Below are positions 58,309 through 64,000 of a stretch of 64,000 nucleotides of DNA, piece by piece (position 1 is the first letter of the stretch; every line of letters begins with the position of its first letter). Source of the DNA: Rathayibacter sp. Leaf185 (GTDB lineage: Bacteria > Actinomycetota > Actinomycetes > Actinomycetales > Microbacteriaceae); assembly GCF_001423885.1 (NCBI RefSeq), contig NZ_LMPP01000001.1:907543-971542 (forward strand). Direction: 5' to 3'. A model generated the notes under the pieces. It was not told where the DNA came from. It worked only from the letters and a program-made list of their open reading frames with translations, and made no database searches. The translations under genes and the position numbers were made by a program.

Positions 58309-59225
58309 CCACCACCGAGATCATCCGCACCGGGGCTCTCCGCGCCGGCATCACCACCGCCTTCACCCGCGGACGCCGGGTGCCCGCCCTGCAGGTCCTC
58401 GGCGCCGCCATGGTCGGCTCGATCGTCCTCTTCTCGCTCGTCTACCCGCTCCTGCCCGGCTACGACCCCTTCGCACAGGACCTCTCGAAGGTCCTCGCCG
58501 CACCGGGCGCGTTCGCCGAGCACTGGCTGGGCACCGACGCGCTGGGCCGCGACGAGGCCAGCCGCCTCGCCCTCGCCGGGCGGGTCACGCTCGGGATCGT
58601 CCTGCTGATCGTGGTGGTCAACAGCCTCGTCGGGATGACGATCGGCACCTGGTCGGGATATGTCGGCGGCCGGACCGACAACGTGCTGATGGGCCTCGCC
58701 GACATCCAGCTCGCGATGCCCGTGATCCTGGTGCTGATCGCCCTCGCGGCCTCGCTCGGCCCGAGCGTCTGGCTGATGATCACCGTGCTCGCCGCGACCT
58801 ACTGGGTCGGCTACGCCCGGGTCGCCCGCAGCACCGCGATGGCGCTGCGCGACCGCGACTTCGTGCTCGCCCCGCGGATCCAGGGCGCGGGCGGAGTGTG
58901 GACGGTGCGGCGCCACATCGTCCCGAACGTGGCGGTGCAGATGATGATCCTGGCCTCCAGCGACATCGGCGCGGTCATGCTTCTCACCTCCTCCTTCGAC
59001 TTCCTCGGCCTCGGCGTGCAGGCGCCGACACCCAGCTGGGGCCTGATGATCAGCGAGGGCCAGGACTACGTCCGCCAGGCGCCGCACCTCGCGATCATCC
59101 CCGGCGTCGCGATCTTCCTCACGGTCGCCGGCACCAACCTGCTGAGCCAGCGCTTCACCGCCGAGGGCTCGGCGACCACTTTCCGACGCACGTCACGACG
59201 ATCCGTGAAGCGGAGCCTCCGATGA
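58305..59225 (+). CDS. ABC transporter permease (DppC/OppC type)
   Basis: A 306-residue permease with six segments. HWLGTDALGRDEASRLALAGRVTLGIVLL is the DppC hallmark, and the EAA loop is LAPRIQGAGGVWTVRRHIVPNV. FLGLGVQAPTPSWGLMISEGQDYV is conserved near the C-terminus. The ATG overlaps the DppB-type stop by 4 bp, and its own stop overlaps the next ATPase start. Confidence 0.9.
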   Translation: MTTTEIIRTGALRAGITTAFTRGRRVPALQVLGAAMVGSIVLFSLVYPLLPGYDPFAQDLSKVLAAPGAFAEHWLGTDALGRDEASRLALAGRVTLGIVLLIVVVNSLVGMTIGTWSGYVGGRTDNVLMGLADIQLAMPVILVLIALAASLGPSVWLMITVLAATYWVGYARVARSTAMALRDRDFVLAPRIQGAGGVWTVRRHIVPNVAVQMMILASSDIGAVMLLTSSFDFLGLGVQAPTPSWGLMISEGQDYVRQAPHLAIIPGVAIFLTVAGTNLLSQRFTAEGSATTFRRTSRRSVKRSLR

Positions 59226-60256
59226 CCAGCCCCTCCTCCCCCGAGGACCGCGCGGTCCTCCTCGACGTGCAGAGCCTCAGCGTCGGCTACACCGACGAGC
59301 ACGGCGACACCGTCACCCTCGTCGACCGCGTCTCGTTCACGCTGCACGAGCGCGAGGTGCTCTGCCTCGTCGGCGAGTCGGGCTCGGGCAAGAGCGTCAC
59401 GATGCTGGCCGTGCTCGGCCTGCTCCCCGCGGGACTCGAGGTGCTCGGCGGCACTGTGCACTACCGCGGCCGCGATGTGCTCGGGATGCCGGAGCCGGAG
59501 CTGCGGGGCCTGCGCGGCAGCGAGCTCGCGATGATCTTCCAGGACCCGATGACGGCGCTGAACCCCGTCAAGCGGGTCGGCGGCCAGATCGGACGGGCGC
59601 TGAAGGTGCACGACCGCTCGCTCGGCCGCGCCGAGGTGCGGCGCCGGGTCACGGGCCTCCTCACCGACGTCGGGGTCCCCGATCCGGAGCAGCGCGCCAA
59701 GGCCTACCCGCACCAGTGGTCGGGAGGCATGCGGCAGCGCGCCGTCATCGCGATGGCGATGGCGAACGAACCCTCGGTGCTGATCGCCGACGAGCCGACC
59801 ACCGCACTCGACGTCACCATCCAGGCGCAGATCATGACCGTCCTCGGCACCGTGCGCGCCAAGACCGACGCCGCGATGGTGCTGATCACGCACGATCTGG
59901 GACTCGTGGCCGAGGTCGCCGACGTGGTCTGCATCCTCTACTCCGGCCGCGTGGTCGAGCGGGGCTCGGTCTGGGACGTCTTCGCGCACCCCACGCACCC
60001 CTACACGGCGGGGCTGCTCGGCAGCCTCCTGTCGGCCGAGCACAGTGGCGACCGCGTCTACGCGATCCCGGGCTCGCCTCCGTCGCCGCAGAACCGCCCG
60101 CGCGGCTGCCCGTTCGCGCCCCGCTGCGAGCTGCCCGCCAAGTCGGAGCTCTGCACGCAGCTCGAGCCGCTGCTCGAGGACGTCGGAGGCGACCAGTGGG
60201 CCGCGTGCCACTTCGCGCGGCAGACGCCGCGGTTCGCCGCCGAGGTGACCGCGTGA
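59222..60256 (+). CDS. ABC transporter ATP-binding protein (DppD/OppD type)
   Basis: A 344-residue ATPase: Walker A GESGSGKS near 48, Q-loop MIFQDPMTALNP, signature WSGGMRQRAVIAMAM, Walker B VLIADEPTTALDV, and a C-terminal oligopeptide-transporter region with the Cys-rich PRGCPFAPRCELPAKSELC typical of the family (possible Fe-S site in some members). The ATG overlaps the permease stop and the stop overlaps the next ATPase start (GTGA). Confidence 0.92.
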   Translation: MTSPSSPEDRAVLLDVQSLSVGYTDEHGDTVTLVDRVSFTLHEREVLCLVGESGSGKSVTMLAVLGLLPAGLEVLGGTVHYRGRDVLGMPEPELRGLRGSELAMIFQDPMTALNPVKRVGGQIGRALKVHDRSLGRAEVRRRVTGLLTDVGVPDPEQRAKAYPHQWSGGMRQRAVIAMAMANEPSVLIADEPTTALDVTIQAQIMTVLGTVRAKTDAAMVLITHDLGLVAEVADVVCILYSGRVVERGSVWDVFAHPTHPYTAGLLGSLLSAEHSGDRVYAIPGSPPSPQNRPRGCPFAPRCELPAKSELCTQLEPLLEDVGGDQWAACHFARQTPRFAAEVTA

Positions 60257-61104
60257 ACGCGCCGGTGCTGAAGGTCGACGACCTGCACGTGCGGTTCCCT
60301 CAGCGCACGGGCCTGCGCTCGCGACGCGTCATCGAGGCGGTCAAGGGCGTCTCGTTCGAGCTCGGGCGCGGCGAGACCCTCGGGCTCGTCGGCGAGTCCG
60401 GCTGCGGCAAGTCGACCCTGGTCCGCACGATCTTCGGCCTCAACCCCGTCGCGAGCGGCTCGATCGAGGTGCTCGGGCGCCGGCTCGACACCCTCTCGAG
60501 CCGCGAGCGCCGGAGCGTGCAGAACCGGATGCAGCTCGTGTTCCAGGATCCGTACTCGGCCCTCAACCCGCGGCTGACGGCGCACGAGATCGTGGCGGAG
60601 CCGCTGCGCATCGCCGGGCGCTACTCCCGCGACCGCGTGGTCTCGCTCCTCGACGACGTCGGCCTCGGGACGGACGCGCTCGAGCGGCGCCCCGGCCAGT
60701 TCTCGGGCGGGCAGCGCCAGCGGATCGGCATCGCTCGCGCTCTCGCGCTCGAACCCGACGTGCTCGTGCTCGACGAGCCGGTCTCGGCCCTCGACGTGTC
60801 GGTGCAGGCGCAGGTCATCAACCTGCTGAAGGACCTGCAGGCCGCGCGCGGACTCTCGTACCTCTTCATCGCCCACGACCTGGCCGTGGTGCGCTACCTC
60901 TCCGATCGCGTCGCGGTGATGAACCGCGGCGAGTTCGTCGAGGTCGGCACCCGCGACCAGGTGTTCGACGCCCCCGCGCACCCCTACACGCGCTCGCTCC
61001 TCGACTCCATCCCCCTCTCCGACCCCCGGCAGCGTCCCGACGCGCCTGCCGCCTCCCCCCTCGCACCCGCCGCATCTCCGACCGAAGGAATCAGCCGCTC
61101 ATGA
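60253..61104 (+). CDS. ABC transporter ATP-binding protein (DppF/OppF type)
   Basis: A 283-residue ATPase: Walker A GESGCGKST near 53, Q-loop LVFQDPYSALNPRLT, signature FSGGQRQRIGIARALAL, Walker B VLVLDEPVSALDVSVQAQV, switch LFIAHDLAVV. The tail is short and Pro/Ala-rich and lacks the Cys motif of the partner. GTG start overlaps the DppD-type stop; its stop overlaps the binding-protein ATG. Confidence 0.92.
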   Translation: MNAPVLKVDDLHVRFPQRTGLRSRRVIEAVKGVSFELGRGETLGLVGESGCGKSTLVRTIFGLNPVASGSIEVLGRRLDTLSSRERRSVQNRMQLVFQDPYSALNPRLTAHEIVAEPLRIAGRYSRDRVVSLLDDVGLGTDALERRPGQFSGGQRQRIGIARALALEPDVLVLDEPVSALDVSVQAQVINLLKDLQAARGLSYLFIAHDLAVVRYLSDRVAVMNRGEFVEVGTRDQVFDAPAHPYTRSLLDSIPLSDPRQRPDAPAASPLAPAASPTEGISRS

Positions 61105-62621
61105 CCAGGAACCGGGCCACGCCCGTCATCGCCCTCACGACCCTCGCGCTCACGATCGCGGCCCTCACCGGCTGCTCGGGCGCCTCGAGCGGAGCCTCGG
61201 CCGACCGCGACATCGTCATCGGCCAGGTGGCGGAGCCGGAGAGCGCGCCCGACCCGATCATGGACGGGTCCCTCGCGGGCTACAACTACTACTACAACGT
61301 GTTCGACCAGCTCACGAAGCTCGACGCCGACGGCGCGATCGAGCCCTCGCTCGCCACCGAGTGGACGCCGAGCGAGGACCTCACGACGTGGACGTTCACC
61401 CTCCGCGACGACGCCGTCTTCTCGAACGGCGACCCGGTCACGGCCGGCGACGTCGCGTTCACCTACACCACGATCCTGGCCTCGCCCGACTCCGACAACC
61501 TCGGCTACATGGGCGTGCTGCAGTCGGTCGAGGCGACCGACGACACCACGGTCGTCTTCACCCTGAACGCGCCCTTCTCGCCGTGGCCGTCGATCACGAC
61601 CGCCATCTCGATCGTGCCCGAGAAGGTCTACACCGAGCTCGGCTCGGAGGGCTTCGCGGCCGCCCCCGTGGGCAGCGGCCCGTTCCGCTTCGTCAGCTAC
61701 ACCCGCGGCGTCGAGTACGTCATCGAGAGGAACCCCGACTACTGGGGCGAGGAGCCCGAGGTCGAGAAGGTCACCTTCCAGACCGTCGGCGACTCCGACG
61801 CGCGGCTCAACGGAGTCTCGTCCGGCAGCCTCGACATCGCCCTCATCTCGCCCAACCAGGTCGACTCGCTGAGCGGCAGCGGCATCGAGGTCGCCTCGCG
61901 CACCGCCAACGGCGTGACCTTCCTCGGGATGAACTCGAGCACCGGAGTGCTGGCCGACTCCCGCATCCGCCAGGCGATCTGGCTCGCCATCGACAAGCAG
62001 TCGCTGGTCGACGGCGTGCTGGGCGGCCGCGCGGTCGCGAACGACCAGATCGTGGCTCCGGATGTGACGGGCTACGCCGACATCGACGCCACCGAGTACG
62101 ACCCCGACGCCGCGAAGGCGCTCCTCGCCGAGGCCGGCTACAGCGGCGAGACCATCCCGCTCCAGTACGCGACGGAGGGGCGCATCCCGCTCTCGTCCGA
62201 GATCGCCCAGGCGATCGGCGGCTACCTCGAGGCGGCGGGCATGACGGTCGAGCTCAAGGGCACCGACCAGGCGAGCCTCTCGAACATCATCTACGGCACC
62301 GTCTCGGTCGAGGGCCTGTACCTCAACACCTGGGCGCCGTCGACGATGGACGGCGACATGCCCGCGACGAACCTCTTCGCCGGCGGCCAGAACGACTACG
62401 CGAAGTCGCCCGAGCTCGCGGCCCTCGTCGAGAAGCAGCGCACCGTGACCGGCGACGAGCGCGACGCCGTCTTCGGCGAGATCGCGCAGACCAACATCGA
62501 CAACGCGTTCATCGACCCGCTGTTCACTCCGGACGCCGACTACGCGGTCGCCCCCGGCATCGAGTGGACGCCCCGCGCCGACGGCGAGTACGTGCTGAGC
62601 GACGTGTCGTTCACCGACTGA
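61101..62621 (+). CDS. Extracellular solute-binding lipoprotein, family 5 (DppA/OppA type)
   Basis: A 506-residue family 5 binding lipoprotein. The lipobox is IAALTGCSGA (Cys near 25). Family text: LATEWTPSEDLTTWTFTLRDDAVFSNGDPVTAGDVAFTYTTI, GSGPFRFVSYTRGVEYVIERNPDYWGE, and RIRQAIWLAIDKQSLVDGVLGG. The operon order permease-permease-ATPase-ATPase-binding protein is complete. Family ligands include peptides, nickel, opines and other amino compounds. The downstream amidohydrolase suggests a cyclic or amide nitrogen compound rather than ordinary peptides. Confidence 0.9.
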   Translation: MTRNRATPVIALTTLALTIAALTGCSGASSGASADRDIVIGQVAEPESAPDPIMDGSLAGYNYYYNVFDQLTKLDADGAIEPSLATEWTPSEDLTTWTFTLRDDAVFSNGDPVTAGDVAFTYTTILASPDSDNLGYMGVLQSVEATDDTTVVFTLNAPFSPWPSITTAISIVPEKVYTELGSEGFAAAPVGSGPFRFVSYTRGVEYVIERNPDYWGEEPEVEKVTFQTVGDSDARLNGVSSGSLDIALISPNQVDSLSGSGIEVASRTANGVTFLGMNSSTGVLADSRIRQAIWLAIDKQSLVDGVLGGRAVANDQIVAPDVTGYADIDATEYDPDAAKALLAEAGYSGETIPLQYATEGRIPLSSEIAQAIGGYLEAAGMTVELKGTDQASLSNIIYGTVSVEGLYLNTWAPSTMDGDMPATNLFAGGQNDYAKSPELAALVEKQRTVTGDERDAVFGEIAQTNIDNAFIDPLFTPDADYAVAPGIEWTPRADGEYVLSDVSFTD

Positions 62622-62670
62622 GCACCCGCCACCGAAGGAACCCTGCACTCGATCTGAAAGGCTCGACCCC

Positions 62671-63879
62671 ATGCCGAACTCCACGCTCCTCCGCGACGTC
62701 CGCCCCTGGGGAGGCGAGGCGCGCGACGTCGTCGTCGACGAGACCGGCATCGTCGCGATCACCCCGGTCGGCGAGGGGTCGGCCGACACGGTCGTCGACG
62801 GCCGCGGCGGCATCCTGGTCCCCTCCTTCTCGGATGTGCACGTGCACCTCGACTCGACGCGCCTCGGCCTGCCGTTCCGGCCGCGCACCGGGGAGGAGGG
62901 CCGCTGGGGCCGCATCATGAACGACCGCGCGCACTGGCGCAGCGCGGAGGCGCCGGTCGCCGACCGCGCGACCTCGACCCTGGCGACGATGATCGAGAAG
63001 GGCGCGACCCGCGTGCGCAGTCACGCCCAGGTCGACGCCGACTCCGGCCTCGAGAAGTTCGAGGGCGTGCTCGCCGCCCGCGAGGCGCACCGCGATCGTG
63101 CCGATGTCGAGATCGTCGTGTTCCCCCAGGTCGGCGTCTTCGTGGAGCCCGGAGTCGTCGAGCTGCTCGACGAGGCCCTCTCGCTCGGCGGCGACCTGAT
63201 CGGCGGCATCGACCCGTGCGAGATCGACCGCGATCCGGTGCGCCACCTCGACGCGGTCTTCGCGCTCGCCGAGAAGCACGGAGTCGGCCTCGACATCCAC
63301 CTGCACGAGCGCGGCTCGCTCGGTCTCTTCTCGATGGACCTCATCGCCGAGCGGATCCGCGCCCACGGGATGCAGGGGCGGGTGTCGATCTCGCACGCCT
63401 TCGCCCTGTCCTCCAGCGAGCGCGGGGTCGCGAAGTCGATCGACGGACTCGCCGCGCTCGACGTGGCGCTGACGACGATCGCACCGGGTCACGGCGCCGA
63501 ACTGCCGCTCCTGCAGCTGCTCGCCGCCGGCGTGCGCGTCGGCCTCGGCATGGACGGCCAGCGCGACTACTGGTCGCCGTGGGGCAACGGCGACATGCTC
63601 GAGCGCGCGTTCCTCCTCTCGCACGGCCAGGGCTTCGACAACGACGTCGACATCGAGCACGCGCTCACGGTCGCGACCTGGGGCGGCGCCTCCGTGATCG
63701 ACGGCGGTCTGCACCGCCTCTCCTCCGTCGGCGACCGCCCGGGCCTCGCCGTCGGCGACCCGTCCGAGCTCGTCGTCCTGCGCGGCGACACCCCCACCGC
63801 CGCGGTGATGGACCGCGACCCCGACCGCCTCGTCCTGCACCGCGGCCGCGTCGTCGCGTCGGGCGGCACGATGGTCTGA
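62671..63879 (+). CDS. Cytosine deaminase-like amidohydrolase
   Basis: A 402-residue amidohydrolase of the CodA-like group. Metal and catalytic motifs: SDVHVHLDST (HxH), RVRSHAQVD, DIHLHERGSLG (His and catalytic Glu), SISHAF, and LGMDGQRDYWSPWGNGDMLE (metal Asp; matches the cytosine-deaminase DNxxDPxxPxGxGDML pattern). GAAAGG lies upstream of the ATG. It follows the binding-protein gene by 49 nt, so it probably belongs to the same transcript. Activities in the group include deamination of cytosine, isocytosine and triazines. The substrate here is likely that of the adjacent importer. Confidence 0.87.
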   Translation: MPNSTLLRDVRPWGGEARDVVVDETGIVAITPVGEGSADTVVDGRGGILVPSFSDVHVHLDSTRLGLPFRPRTGEEGRWGRIMNDRAHWRSAEAPVADRATSTLATMIEKGATRVRSHAQVDADSGLEKFEGVLAAREAHRDRADVEIVVFPQVGVFVEPGVVELLDEALSLGGDLIGGIDPCEIDRDPVRHLDAVFALAEKHGVGLDIHLHERGSLGLFSMDLIAERIRAHGMQGRVSISHAFALSSSERGVAKSIDGLAALDVALTTIAPGHGAELPLLQLLAAGVRVGLGMDGQRDYWSPWGNGDMLERAFLLSHGQGFDNDVDIEHALTVATWGGASVIDGGLHRLSSVGDRPGLAVGDPSELVVLRGDTPTAAVMDRDPDRLVLHRGRVVASGGTMV

Positions 63880-63924
63880 CGCACTGTCGATCCGTCGCGG
63901 CATCATGGTGTTCCGGAGGACACG

Positions 63925-64000
63925 ATGGCGGCGCTCGACCTGAAGAAGCGGATCGCGACCTACCGCGCGCCGCACGGCCGCTTCGAGATCGTCGACGTCG
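63925..64000 (+). CDS. GyrI-like domain protein, 5' end only
   Basis: The first 25 codons of a gene cut by the window edge. GGAGGA lies directly upstream of the ATG. The visible start, MAALDLKKRIATYRAPHGRF, followed by EIVDV, resembles the N-terminus of GyrI-like (AraC effector-binding fold) small-molecule-binding proteins, which begin with a similar DLKK...Y segment before a conserved PP-containing strand. Too short for firm assignment. Confidence 0.5.
   Translation, partial: MAALDLKKRIATYRAPHGRFEIVDV

Noticed and set aside
1-64000. tRNA, rRNA, CRISPR, prophage, insertion sequence or defence system
   Set aside because: No matching genes, direct-repeat arrays, transposase or integrase text seen on either strand.

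Overview
The window is high-GC (roughly 70% G+C), densely packed chromosomal DNA with frequent GTG starts and 4-bp stop/start overlaps. Gene content and intergenic palindromes point to a plant-associated actinobacterium, most likely of the Microbacteriaceae (Rathayibacter-like); this taxonomic call is inference. I found no rRNA, tRNA, CRISPR array, insertion sequence or prophage. Most of the window is a series of carbohydrate-uptake and plant-polysaccharide-degradation loci, each with its own LacI-type regulator.

Layout. (1) 81-8864: a fructan/fructose locus. A LacI regulator is divergent from a FrcBCA-type ABC importer, followed by a secreted GH32 levanase/fructosidase. Three near-identical palindromes (consensus TGACAWCGWTGTCA) sit in front of the three transcription units. 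(2) 8943-10451: an epoxide-hydrolase-like enzyme and a MarR remnant. (3) 10548-19609: SMP-30 lactonase, MBL hydrolase and LacI on the minus strand, divergent from a sugar ABC importer, a GH127-like (DUF1680) glycosidase and a PdxA-family dehydrogenase; this looks like a catabolic route for an unidentified sugar. (4) 19620-23066: a beta-propeller lipoprotein-like or membrane-anchored protein, an MFS transporter, a membrane-anchored secreted protein and a small ORF. (5) 23243-31774: a DUF5060-type glycoside hydrolase and a sugar ABC importer, divergent from a LacI and a GH35 beta-galactosidase. (6) 31804-40923: GNAT, adenosine deaminase-like protein, DUF2254 membrane protein, TetR, a flavin reductase/LLM monooxygenase pair, a membrane molybdopterin oxidoreductase and a secreted protein of unknown function. 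(7) 40943-44315: UvrA-like ABC protein with a CrtO-acyltransferase-like membrane protein. (8) 44462-55329: GH43, GH36 alpha-galactosidase, LacI, an orphan double-domain sugar ATPase and a sortase-anchored PL11 rhamnogalacturonan lyase. (9) 55398-63879: GntR and ornithine-cyclodeaminase-like protein divergent from a complete Dpp-type importer and a cytosine-deaminase-like amidohydrolase. The window ends inside a GyrI-like gene.

Working together, the loci would let the cell degrade fructans and the rhamnogalacturonan/arabinan/galactan parts of pectin outside the cell, import the products through dedicated ABC systems, and finish hydrolysis inside. Non-coding signals include several LacI-type operators embedded in recognisable promoters, convergent-gene hairpins, and at least three families of intergenic palindromes or repeats. 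The most unusual items are the nested domain duplication in the GH32 enzyme, the lactonase/GH127/PdxA cluster (whose GH127 gene lacks a standard start codon at its conserved N-terminus), the orphan ATPase with a 5' hairpin, and the multi-site GntR intergenic region.
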